From assembly GCA_905235615.1 (NCBI GenBank), contig CAJOMB010000042.1:1-15331 (forward strand): a stretch of DNA of 15,331 nt, read 5' to 3'. Position 1 is the first letter of the stretch; every line of letters begins with the position of its first letter. The notes below the pieces were generated by a model, which saw only the letters and a list, made by a program, of their open reading frames with translations, ran no database searches and had not been told where the DNA came from. The translations under genes and the position numbers were made by a program. The DNA is from an uncultured Bacteroidales bacterium. Its GTDB lineage: Bacteria > Bacteroidota > Bacteroidia > Bacteroidales > UBA932. Shown here piece by piece: positions 1 through 7,086 of the stretch.

Positions 1-1
1 G

Positions 2-616
2 GCAGATGTCAAGTGGATTATGGTGAACTGCCTCATCGAAGGTAATGTGTCCAGAAATGGCGGCGGTTATTGCGGTGTTGCGATGATTTACAACAAGACG
101 CATTTCTTCGCCATGAACAACACCATTGTTGACAACTACAACTTTGACGAAGGCGGCACTCCTCCTGATGGACGAGACGAATGGGCCATCATTCATACCC
201 GTGGCGGTGGCCTTGGCCAGGAGTTCACGATGATTAACAACCTCATTGTCGGAAATATCTCCTGGTGCTCCACTGACAACCTTCCTTATGGCCAGTACTT
301 CAACCTGTCTGTCAACTGTGCTGCAGATGGCATTGCTACCGTCAATGTCCGGAACAATATGGTGGGTGGTGGCATCGGGAATGATGGCAGCGCAGGCTTG
401 AGCGGAAAGAACACCATCGTTTCTTCCGATCTGGACCTCACGACCATCTTTGTAGACCCTGCCAATGGTGATTACACGCCGAAAGGCGCTGCCAAGGGAT
501 CCGGTGTCTACGATTCCGAGGTATCTGCCATCATGGGCTCCTATCCCACCGACCTGCTGGGCAATCCCCGTACCGCAGACGGCAAGATTGACATGGGTTG
601 CATCCAGGCCCAATAA
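2..616 (+). CDS. Right-handed beta-helix protein with choice-of-anchor Q-like C-terminus, 3' part only
   Basis: The frame is open to the left edge, so the gene starts outside the window and only about 204 C-terminal residues are seen; the ATG at 20 is internal. The visible part has short, Asn/Gly-rich imperfect repeats such as NCLIEGN, NNTIVDN, NNLIVGN and NNMVGGG, the spacing and composition expected of stacked parallel beta-helix rungs (pectate-lyase-like fold). It ends with a segment reading DLLGNPRTADGKIDMGCIQ, which resembles the closing motif of choice-of-anchor Q proteins (GNPR...GKIDIGAYE in the family). Such proteins are usually secreted or surface exposed in Bacteroidota and may bind or cleave polysaccharide; no catalytic residues can be named here. 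The stop is followed by a strong terminator, so it is a separate transcription unit from the operon to its right. Its DNA looks less GC-rich than the downstream genes. Confidence 0.8.
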   Translation, partial: ADVKWIMVNCLIEGNVSRNGGGYCGVAMIYNKTHFFAMNNTIVDNYNFDEGGTPPDGRDEWAIIHTRGGGLGQEFTMINNLIVGNISWCSTDNLPYGQYFNLSVNCAADGIATVNVRNNMVGGGIGNDGSAGLSGKNTIVSSDLDLTTIFVDPANGDYTPKGAAKGSGVYDSEVSAIMGSYPTDLLGNPRTADGKIDMGCIQAQ

Positions 617-645
617 TCGGCCCATTCCGAAACCGCTAAAATCTT

Positions 646-680
646 CAGGGCGAAGCCAACCACGGCTCCGCCCTGTTTTT
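646..680 (+). terminator. Rho-independent terminator of the beta-helix gene
   Basis: Arms CAGGGCGAAGCC (646-657) and GGCTCCGCCCTG (664-675) pair over 12 positions with a single A/C mismatch around a 6-base loop, and five T follow at 676-680. It lies 30 bases after the stop of the beta-helix gene, so it ends that transcript and insulates the operon downstream. Confidence 0.85.
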
Positions 681-685
681 ATGTA

Positions 686-707
686 AAAAACAAAATCTTT
701 TGTTTTT
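686..707. repeat. Perfect 10-bp inverted repeat, candidate operator
   Basis: AAAAACAAAA at 686-695 and its exact reverse complement TTTTGTTTTT at 698-707 are separated by two bases (TC). With a 2-base spacer and only A/T pairs but one, it is a poor RNA hairpin and more like a DNA dyad. The right arm contains the TTTG used as the -33 promoter element, so a protein bound here would cover the promoter. It could also be chance symmetry in AT-rich intergenic DNA. Confidence 0.5.
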
Positions 708-729
708 CAGCGCCCTTTTGTTATTTTTG
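699..729 (+). promoter_or_regulatory. Bacteroidota-type sigma-ABfr promoter for the glycosidase operon
   Basis: TTTG at 699-702, a 19-base spacer and TATTTTTG at 722-729 match the known Bacteroides consensus (-33 TTTG, -7 TAnnTTTG, spacing about 19-21) at every fixed base. Transcription would start near 735-740, giving a leader of roughly 40 bases before the ATG at 779. It is the only good promoter seen between the upstream terminator and the operon. Confidence 0.75.
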
Positions 730-778
730 TATAAATAACACTATATCCTTGGCAAAAATCAAAGTATGGCGCTCAAAA

Positions 779-3565
779 ATGAAAGTAAAACATCTCCTGC
801 TTTTGGCAGCAGTTACGGCCTGCACCGAGAGGCAGCAAGACCCCATTGAAGCCGTTCATGTTTTCAACGGAACGGATTTCCATGGCCACACCTATCCCGG
901 AGCCACCACACCCTTCGGTCTGGTGCAACTGAGCCCGGACACCCGCACCTACGGCTGGGACGGCTGCTCCGGCTACCATTACTCCGACACGTCCATTCTG
1001 GGCTTCAGCCACACCCATTTGAGCGGCACCGGCTGCGCCGATTTGGGAGATTTTCTCTTTACTCCCGGTCTGAACGAAGCAAAACCCCTCCCCCTGAATC
1101 ACAAAAATGAAAGTGCACGCCCCGGTTATTACAGGGTGGAAGCCCCCGGAATCACCGTTGAACTCACCGCCACCCCACACATGGGCGTACATCGCTACAC
1201 GTTCACGGGAGAAGGCAGCCGCGTGCTGATGATAGACGCCCTCCACTGTATCGGCACAGAATCCAAGGCCATCGAGGCCACCCTGAAGGCCCAAGGAGAT
1301 AAAGAGATTTCCGGAAAACGGGTGGTAAATGCCTGGATAGAAGGCCGCGAGTGCTACTTGAATGCCCTGTTCTCCATTCCCTTCTCCCGGATGGAAGAAC
1401 CGGAGCCCGGCAAACTCCTCCTCACTTTCCCCTCCGACCTTGAAGAACTGACGGTCTGGGCCGGCATTTCCTTCTCATCGGCCCGGGCGGCACAGGCCAA
1501 TCGGCAGGCCGAAGAAGCGGACTTTGACAGTATTCTGGCCCTCACTACCGACGACTGGGGCAGTTCCCTCGGAAGCATCCTGGTGGAAGGCGGTCCCGCA
1601 GAGCAGTTCTACACCTGCCTGTACCATACGCTGGTTTGCCCCAACAATCTGGCCGATGTGGGCGTCAGGCCCTTCTATTCCACCCTTTCCCTTTGGGACA
1701 CTTTCCGCAGCTGGAATCCGCTGCAAACGCTCATCAACCCGGGCCTGGTGAACGGCATGATTGACAGTATGCTGGAAATGTACCGCCACCGGGGAGAACT
1801 CCCCATCTGGCCCCTCGCCTACGGAGAAACGGGCTGCATGATAGGATATCACAGCATCCCCGTCATCGCCGACGCCTGGCTCCGCGGCATCCGCGACTTT
1901 GACGGAGCGCAGGCCCTGGAAGCCATGGTGGTTTCTTCCAACAAGAACAAGGGGAATGCTTCGGCCCTGTATAAGCAGTATGGCTATATCCCGGCCGACA
2001 AGATGGCCGAATCCGTTTCTCAGACGCTGGAATTCGCCTACGACGACTGGTGTATTGCCAGGATGGCGGAGAGCTTAGGCAAGGCCGATATCGCCGCCGA
2101 ATACTACGCAAGGGCCCGCTACTACCAAAACGTCTTTGATCCCGTCACCGGCTTCATGCGCGGCAGGCAGGCCGACGGCAACTGGGTGGAACCCTTCGAC
2201 CCCCTTTCCTCCACGCGGGACTATACCGAGGCCATTCCCTGGCAGGCCCGCTTCTTCGTCCCGCACGACGTAGCCGGCCACACGTCCCTGATGGGAGGCC
2301 GCGAACCCATGCTGGCCGCCCTGGATTCCCTTTTCACCTACGAAGCCCGCAGCGGGAAGGTGAAGGTGTCCGACATCACCGGCCTCAAGGGCCAGTATGC
2401 CCACGGCAACGAGCCCAGCCACCACATGGCATGGCTGTACAACTATTTGGGAGAACCCTCCAAGAGCCAGAAGATTGTGCGCGAACTGCTGGAAGAAATG
2501 TACAGTACGCAGCCCGACGGCGTATGCGGCAACGAGGACTGCGGCCAGATGAGCGCCTGGTACGTGCTCTCCTCCCTGGGCCTCTATCCCGCCTGCCCCG
2601 GCACGGGAGAATATCTCCTGGCCGCGCCGCTGTTCAAGAAAGCCTCCTTGGCGCTGGGTAACGGCAATACGCTCACCATCCTGGCCGACAAGCCCTCCTG
2701 CCCCTATATCTCCAAGGTCAGCTTGAACGGCAAGCCCGTAGAGAGAAATTACCTCACCTACGACGAAATCATGGGCGGCGGCACCCTGGTCTTCCACCTT
2801 TCCAAGACTCCGGACCACAGCCGGGACGCCTTCCCGGCCCCGTATTCCCTGAGTACGGAGCCTGTGGTGTCCACGCCGGCCTTTTCCGGCGGCCTCACCC
2901 TCTTCCGGAATTCCATCCCCCTTGCGATGACCAGCCGTACGCCGGGTGTCGCCATCCATTATACCTTGGACGGCAGCGAGCCCACCCAGGCCAGCCCGCT
3001 TTACACGGAGCCTCTGGAACTGACAGCATCGGCCCAAATCCGGGCACGGGCGTTCAAGGAGGGCATGCAGGCTTCTCCGGAAGCATCGGCCCGGGCCACC
3101 AAGGCCTTTTTCCGCCCCGGCCTCAAACTCTCCGGCCTCCGCAACGGCTGCCGCTACACCTACCACACAGGCGTCTTCTCCGAGACGGCTGATGTGCGCC
3201 GGAGCCCGGTAAGAGCCTGCGGCATCATACGTGAACCTTCCCTTGACGGCGCCCCCGACGAAGACCACTTCGGCTATATCTTCTCCGGCTACATCGACGT
3301 GCCGGAAGACGGTATCTGGAGTTTCTCTCTCACCAGTGACGACGGCGCCATCCTGGAAGTGGACGACACGCTGGTGGTGGACAACGACGGCTCCCATTCG
3401 GCCAGCACCACCTTCGGCCGAATTCCGCTCCTGAAGGGCCTGCACGCCTACAAGCTCCTCTATTTGGAGGACTATGAGGGACAGGCGCTGGCCTGGGGCT
3501 GGAAGGCCGAAAACGAAGAAAATTTCTCCCCTGTTCCCATAGACAAATTGTATTACAGACAATGA
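779..3565 (+). CDS. GH92 exo-alpha-mannosidase lipoprotein with CHB_HEX-like and PA14-like C-terminal domains
   Basis: First gene of the operon, predicted to remove terminal alpha-linked mannose (GH92 enzymes are Ca-dependent, inverting exo-mannosidases; the linkage cannot be told from sequence). The ATG at 779 is chosen over the in-frame TTG at 749 because it directly precedes a lipoprotein signal (h-region LLLLAAV, lipobox VTAC, Cys15) and leaves room for the promoter. The N-terminal beta domain (about 24-260) has the family signature NGTDFHGHTYPGATTPFG (from residue 30) and GYHYSDTSILGFSHTHLSG. The (alpha/alpha)6 domain (about 270-690) carries HGNEPSHH, whose Glu545 matches the family catalytic acid, and GNEDCGQMSAWY with Asp587 in the base/water-coordinating region. 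After the usual GH92 end come a CHB_HEX_C-like domain (about 695-778, HYTLDGSEPT) and a PA14-like domain (about 780-928, DVPEDGIWSFSLTSDDG). At 928 residues it is longer than a basic GH92 because of these two domains. Its stop overlaps the next start as ATGA. Confidence 0.93.
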   Translation: MKVKHLLLLAAVTACTERQQDPIEAVHVFNGTDFHGHTYPGATTPFGLVQLSPDTRTYGWDGCSGYHYSDTSILGFSHTHLSGTGCADLGDFLFTPGLNEAKPLPLNHKNESARPGYYRVEAPGITVELTATPHMGVHRYTFTGEGSRVLMIDALHCIGTESKAIEATLKAQGDKEISGKRVVNAWIEGRECYLNALFSIPFSRMEEPEPGKLLLTFPSDLEELTVWAGISFSSARAAQANRQAEEADFDSILALTTDDWGSSLGSILVEGGPAEQFYTCLYHTLVCPNNLADVGVRPFYSTLSLWDTFRSWNPLQTLINPGLVNGMIDSMLEMYRHRGELPIWPLAYGETGCMIGYHSIPVIADAWLRGIRDFDGAQALEAMVVSSNKNKGNASALYKQYGYIPADKMAESVSQTLEFAYDDWCIARMAESLGKADIAAEYYARARYYQNVFDPVTGFMRGRQADGNWVEPFDPLSSTRDYTEAIPWQARFFVPHDVAGHTSLMGGREPMLAALDSLFTYEARSGKVKVSDITGLKGQYAHGNEPSHHMAWLYNYLGEPSKSQKIVRELLEEMYSTQPDGVCGNEDCGQMSAWYVLSSLGLYPACPGTGEYLLAAPLFKKASLALGNGNTLTILADKPSCPYISKVSLNGKPVERNYLTYDEIMGGGTLVFHLSKTPDHSRDAFPAPYSLSTEPVVSTPAFSGGLTLFRNSIPLAMTSRTPGVAIHYTLDGSEPTQASPLYTEPLELTASAQIRARAFKEGMQASPEASARATKAFFRPGLKLSGLRNGCRYTYHTGVFSETADVRRSPVRACGIIREPSLDGAPDEDHFGYIFSGYIDVPEDGIWSFSLTSDDGAILEVDDTLVVDNDGSHSASTTFGRIPLLKGLHAYKLLYLEDYEGQALAWGWKAENEENFSPVPIDKLYYRQ

Positions 3566-4947
3566 AAAAGATTCTCCTTTCCCTGGCCCTCCTGCTGCCC
3601 CTGAGCGCAGCGGCCCAGCACCCCGTTGTCCTTCATTCGCACAACGACTATAACCGCACCGCCCCCTTCTGGGAGGCCTATTCCCAGCACTGCCGCTCCA
3701 TCGAGGCCGATGTCCATTTCCACAACGGAGACCTCCTGGTGGGCCACGACGTAGAGGACCTGAAGCCGGAGAACAGCTTCCTGAGGATGTATGTAGAGCC
3801 TGTGGTGCGTACCTTCCGCGCCAACGGCGGCCGCATGTGGGAGGGCTCCGACGAGCAGCTCCAGCTGATGATAGAGCTCAAGAGCGCCACGGAGCCCACG
3901 CTCTCGGAAGTGATTGAAATGCTGGAAGGCTTCCCGGACGTGTTCTGCTCCCCGAAGGGCGTGAAGGTGGCCATTACCGGCAACGTACCCGACAAGGAGC
4001 ATTTCTGCGACTACCCCGCCTGGGTGGGCTTTGACGGAGACATCCGGGAGAACTACACGGCTGCACAGCTGGAGCGTGTGGCCTTGGTGAGCAACTCCTT
4101 CCGCCTCTTCGCCCGCAAGTGGAACGGAAAGGGCCGCATGATAGACCCCGAACTGAACGCCGTGACGGAGGCCATCGACAAGGTCCACTCCTGGGGCAAG
4201 CCTATCCGCTTCTGGGAGGCTCCGGAGGGCACCACCGCCTACTTCACTTTCTGGAAACTGGGCGTGGACATCATCAACACGGACAAACCGGCCGTGGCCT
4301 CGCTGTTTTTCAGCGACTGGGGTAACAAGAACTTCATCATGGGCCGGCACAAGGTGGAAGCCGGCGTCACCGGCACCAAGAAGCTGGACGCCGCCACCCG
4401 CGATTTCTCCGGCTTCCAAAACGAGAAGCTGCAGCTCACCCGGCGCGTCCCCACCTACACGCCCACCTACAAGAACGACGGCGCCAAGAAGAAAATCAAG
4501 AACGTGATCTTCCTGATTGGCGACGGCATGGGTCTGAACCAGATTGTAGCCGGCGCCTATGCCAACCAGCGGGAACTGAGCATCCTTAACATGAAGAGCA
4601 TCGGCATCCAGTTCTACAACCCGTTGGATGACTTTATCGGCGACTCCGCTTCCGGCGGCAGCGCCCTGGCAACGGGCCAGCTCTCCTGGACCCGCCCTCC
4701 AACCACGACGGTTCCGGGGAGCATTCCCCCCTCACGGACTATTTCCACGCCTTGGGCAAGTCCACCGGCGTTATCACGATGGGAGACATTGCCGACGCCA
4801 CCCCCGCCGTCTTCTACGGTCATACCTCCGAGCGTGACAGCACCGAGCTCATCACCAGCTTCCTGGCCACCACCAGTACGCTGGATCTGCTGTGCGGCAG
4901 CGGAACAGACTATTTCGAAGACCCCCGTCAGGACGGTCTGGACCTGA
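3562..4947 (+). CDS. N-terminal fragment: signal peptide, PI-PLC/GDPD-like domain and start of alkaline phosphatase
   Basis: Residues 1-18 form a Sec signal peptide (MKKILLSLALLLPLSAAA, cleavage before Gln19). Residues about 20-255 are a TIM-barrel phosphodiesterase-like domain of the PI-PLC/glycerophosphodiesterase superfamily: HSHNDY (H25/H27), IEADVHFHNGDLLVGHD with Glu48, Asp50 and His62, and a late FWKLGVDIINTDKP strand, the layout of GDPD metal and acid-base residues. From about 312 the alkaline phosphatase begins: NVIFLIGDGMG with metal ligand Asp321 and GDSASGGSALATG with Asp361 and nucleophile Ser362. After residue about 373 (base 4680) the reading turns into Pro/Thr-rich sequence with no family similarity until the stop at 4947, as expected of an out-of-frame tail. 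If translated, the phosphatase half would be inactive but the phosphodiesterase domain could still fold. The exact diester cleaved is unknown. Confidence 0.75.
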   Translation: MKKILLSLALLLPLSAAAQHPVVLHSHNDYNRTAPFWEAYSQHCRSIEADVHFHNGDLLVGHDVEDLKPENSFLRMYVEPVVRTFRANGGRMWEGSDEQLQLMIELKSATEPTLSEVIEMLEGFPDVFCSPKGVKVAITGNVPDKEHFCDYPAWVGFDGDIRENYTAAQLERVALVSNSFRLFARKWNGKGRMIDPELNAVTEAIDKVHSWGKPIRFWEAPEGTTAYFTFWKLGVDIINTDKPAVASLFFSDWGNKNFIMGRHKVEAGVTGTKKLDAATRDFSGFQNEKLQLTRRVPTYTPTYKNDGAKKKIKNVIFLIGDGMGLNQIVAGAYANQRELSILNMKSIGIQFYNPLDDFIGDSASGGSALATGQLSWTRPPTTTVPGSIPPSRTISTPWASPPALSRWETLPTPPPPSSTVIPPSVTAPSSSPASWPPPVRWICCAAAEQTISKTPVRTVWT

Positions 4948-5483
4948 TGGCCGGCATCAAGGCCAAGGGCTATTCCTACAGCCACGATGCCCTGGGAACC
5001 ACCGCCATCCCCGGCAAGGTGATTGCCATCGACCAGAGGATGCGCCCCTACGCCACCGAAGAGACGCTGGACCTGCTGGCCGATATCACCACCGAATCCA
5101 TCCACAAGCTTCAGAGCCTTTCCCGCAAGGGCTTCTTCCTCATGGTGGAAGGCGCCAAGATAGACTATGCCGGCCATTCCGACTGCTTCCCCGCCTCCGT
5201 CATTGAGCAGCTGGCCTTTGACCGGGCGGTTGCCGCCGCCCTCCGCTTTGCCGATGAGGACGGAGAAACCCTGGTGGTGGTCACCGCCGACCACGAGACC
5301 GGCGGCCTCACCCTTTTGGACGGAGACCTGGAGAGCGGCCACATCCTGGCCGTGTACAATTCCGACGACCATACCCCTACCGTAGTGCCCGTCTTCGCCT
5401 ACGGCCCCTGTTCCCGTGAGTTCATGGGCACCTATATGAACGTTGAAATTCCCCGCACCATCAAGAAACTGGTTACCAAATGA
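4752..5483 (+). CDS. C-terminal fragment of alkaline phosphatase, separated by frameshift
   Basis: This frame is open from 4632 and reads as phosphatase from about 4683; the TTG at 4752 or the ATG at 4779 are only the first possible starts, and neither gives a signal peptide, so it is not a natural gene start. It supplies the other half of the active site seen in E. coli PhoA: DATPA (Asp codon 4794, Thr 4800; PhoA D153/T155), VEGAKIDYAGH (Glu 5148, Asp 5163, His 5175; PhoA E322, D327, H331), TADHETGG (Asp 5289, His 5292; PhoA D369, H370) and DDHTPTVVP (His 5370; PhoA H412). All ligands being conserved implies the break is recent or artefactual. The end overlaps the next gene as ATGA. Confidence 0.75.
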   Translation: MGKSTGVITMGDIADATPAVFYGHTSERDSTELITSFLATTSTLDLLCGSGTDYFEDPRQDGLDLMAGIKAKGYSYSHDALGTTAIPGKVIAIDQRMRPYATEETLDLLADITTESIHKLQSLSRKGFFLMVEGAKIDYAGHSDCFPASVIEQLAFDRAVAAALRFADEDGETLVVVTADHETGGLTLLDGDLESGHILAVYNSDDHTPTVVPVFAYGPCSREFMGTYMNVEIPRTIKKLVTK

Positions 5484-7081
5484 GAAAAATCGGCCTTATA
5501 GCATGCCTGCTGGCCCTGTCCCTGCCGGCTTTGGCCCAGGACCTCAAGAGCGGCCCGTATGAGCTGCCCTACAAGAACACCTACGTGAAGAACATCTTCG
5601 TGGCGGAGAACCCCTACCGCACCCTGCCCCGCGAGACGGTGGAGCCCGGCAGCTTTGAAAAGGCCCGGAAAGTGCTTCCCGCCCCCTTCTGGGAGGGCCA
5701 TCAGCAGGAGGTGGACATGTACTGGCACGCCTGGAAGATTGCCGTGGGCAACATCCGCCAGCCCCAGGAAGGCTCCGGTTTTGTGAGCCCCTACTTGGAC
5801 GTGGCCTACAACGGCAACATCTTCATGTGGGACGATTCCTTCATGATGATGTTCGCCCGTTACGGTTACCGCTTCTTCCCCTTCCAGCGCACCTTGGACA
5901 ATTTCTACGCCAAGCAGCACCAGGACGGCTTCATCTGCCGGGAAATCCGCGCCGACGGCTCAGACTGCTTCGAGCGCTACGATCCCGTTTCCACAGGCCC
6001 CAACCTGCTTCCCTGGGCAGAGCTGCTGTATTACAAGCAGTTTGGAGACATAGACCGCCTGCACCGGGTATTCCCTGCCCTGGTGGCCTATGCCCAGTGG
6101 TGGAAACTGAACCGCACCTGGCCCAACGGCACCTACTGGAGCAGCGGCTGGGGCACCGGCATGGACAACATGCCCCGCGTGGAGGAAGGCTACAACCAGA
6201 TTTTCTCCAACGGGCACATGAGCTGGTTGGACACCAATCTGCAGCAGTATCTGGTGGAAGACTGTCTCATGCAGATAGGCTTTTTCACGGAGCGCTGGCA
6301 GGAAATCGAAGAGATGGAGGACGAAATGAAGTTCCTCAAGGCCTGGATCAACGACAACATGTGGGACCCGGAGTCCGGCTTCCTTTATGACGTCCATGCC
6401 GATGGCTCCCGCTCGGCGGTAAAAGGGATATCTGCCTTCTGGGCACTCCAAACGGATGTTTTGGAGAAAGAGCGGATGGATACGCTGGTGGCGCACCTGA
6501 GGGACACCACGGAGTTCGGCCGCCCGCACCGCGTGCCTTCCCTGAGTGCCGACCACAAGAAATACAACCCCTTAGGCCGATACTGGCAGGGCGGCATCTG
6601 GCCGGGCGCCAATTACATGGTGATTGACGGCCTGTGGCGCAAAGGCTATAAGGAACTCTGCCGTGAGGTGGCCGACAACCACTACGGGAACGTGTTCCAG
6701 GTATGGAAGAACACGGGCACCTTCTGGGAATATTATGCCCCGGAGAGTATTGAGCCCGGCTTCATGGCCCGCAAGGATTTCGTGGGCTGGGCGGGGCTTC
6801 CGCCCATCGCGGAATTCATCGAATGTATTCTGGGCATCCGGAGCGACTATTCCGCCGGCAGCATCGAGTGGGACCTTCGCCAGACGGAAGCCCACGGCAT
6901 CGAGCGCTATCCCTTCGGCCCCGACGGTGTGGTGGCCCTGAAGGCCGCCGCCCGGAAAAACCCGGCCGACAAACCCGACATCACGGTTGCCACCAACATT
7001 CCCTTCGACCTCACCATCCTCTGGGGTAACAACCGGACGATCAAGGTCCACGTTGAAAAATCCGGCCGCCTGTCATTCTGA
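5480..7081 (+). CDS. GH63/trehalase-like (MGH1-like) glycoside hydrolase
   Basis: The 533-residue product has a Sec signal peptide (MRKIGLIACLLALSLPALA, cleavage before Gln20; Cys9 is too early to be a lipobox) and is probably periplasmic. The rest is an (alpha/alpha)6-barrel glycosidase of the clan GH-G type, closest in pattern to the MGH1-like domain of GH63. Seen motifs are MWDDSF (Trp117, Asp118, Asp119), GTGMDNMPR with Asp229 in the position of the family general acid, RYWQGGIWPG (Tyr368, Trp369), and FWEYYAPE with Glu417 or Glu422 as candidate base. Families with this fold act on alpha-glucosides or alpha-mannosides (mannosylglycerate hydrolase, trehalase, ER glucosidase I), so an alpha-linked hexose substrate is likely; the GH92 upstream makes a manno- or glucomannoside plausible, which is inference. 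The start overlaps the phosphatase stop, indicating translational coupling. Confidence 0.85.
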   Translation: MRKIGLIACLLALSLPALAQDLKSGPYELPYKNTYVKNIFVAENPYRTLPRETVEPGSFEKARKVLPAPFWEGHQQEVDMYWHAWKIAVGNIRQPQEGSGFVSPYLDVAYNGNIFMWDDSFMMMFARYGYRFFPFQRTLDNFYAKQHQDGFICREIRADGSDCFERYDPVSTGPNLLPWAELLYYKQFGDIDRLHRVFPALVAYAQWWKLNRTWPNGTYWSSGWGTGMDNMPRVEEGYNQIFSNGHMSWLDTNLQQYLVEDCLMQIGFFTERWQEIEEMEDEMKFLKAWINDNMWDPESGFLYDVHADGSRSAVKGISAFWALQTDVLEKERMDTLVAHLRDTTEFGRPHRVPSLSADHKKYNPLGRYWQGGIWPGANYMVIDGLWRKGYKELCREVADNHYGNVFQVWKNTGTFWEYYAPESIEPGFMARKDFVGWAGLPPIAEFIECILGIRSDYSAGSIEWDLRQTEAHGIERYPFGPDGVVALKAAARKNPADKPDITVATNIPFDLTILWGNNRTIKVHVEKSGRLSF

Positions 7082-7086
7082 AACCC

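Larger units (their letters stand above)
617..778. other. Intergenic control region between two transcription units
   Basis: This AT-rich stretch of 162 bases contains no coding sequence. In order it holds the upstream terminator, the 10-bp dyad, the promoter and a leader of about 40 bases without a purine-rich Shine-Dalgarno sequence before the ATG at 779, as usual in Bacteroidota. No riboswitch-like structure was recognised. Confidence 0.7.
3562..5483 (+). pseudogene. Phospholipase C/GDPD-like domain fused to alkaline phosphatase, frameshifted
   Basis: The first ATG overlaps the GH92 stop and the last TGA overlaps the next gene's ATG, so this is one gene in a coupled operon, but it is read in two frames. 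Up to about 4680 the frame starting at 3562 encodes signal peptide, phosphodiesterase-like barrel and the first part of an alkaline phosphatase; from about 4683 the homology continues one frame back (codons on 4683, 4686 and so on) to 5483. All phosphatase metal and nucleophile residues are present, split across the two frames. The family loop after ALATG, normally KTxNG-like, is absent from every frame, which fits a deletion of about 19 bases rather than a single-base error. An intact protein would be near 645 residues, exported, able in principle to open a phosphodiester and then free the phosphate. Whether this is a real pseudogene, a strain variant or an assembly error cannot be decided here. 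Confidence 0.8.

Noticed and set aside
744..751. TATCCTTG as an alternative -7 promoter element
   Set aside because: It has one mismatch to TAnnTTTG and no TTTG at the right distance (14 or 23 bases), while 722-729 matches fully with a 19-base spacer.
749..778. In-frame TTG start for GH92 at 749
   Set aside because: It would place ten charged residues before the lipoprotein signal peptide; the ATG at 779 gives a normal signal.
2075..3562. A 495-codon open frame on the - strand opposite GH92, with similar ones at 9643-11229 and 3553-4419
   Set aside because: Same reason: mirror of strongly biased coding DNA, with no family motifs and no promoter or terminator on that strand.
4681..4731. Programmed -1 frameshifting, or a one-base error in the run of six C at 4726-4731, as cause of the split phosphatase
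   Set aside because: No slippery heptamer was found in the right phase, sensible phosphatase sequence in the second frame already begins upstream of the C run, and a one-base change would not explain the missing conserved loop.
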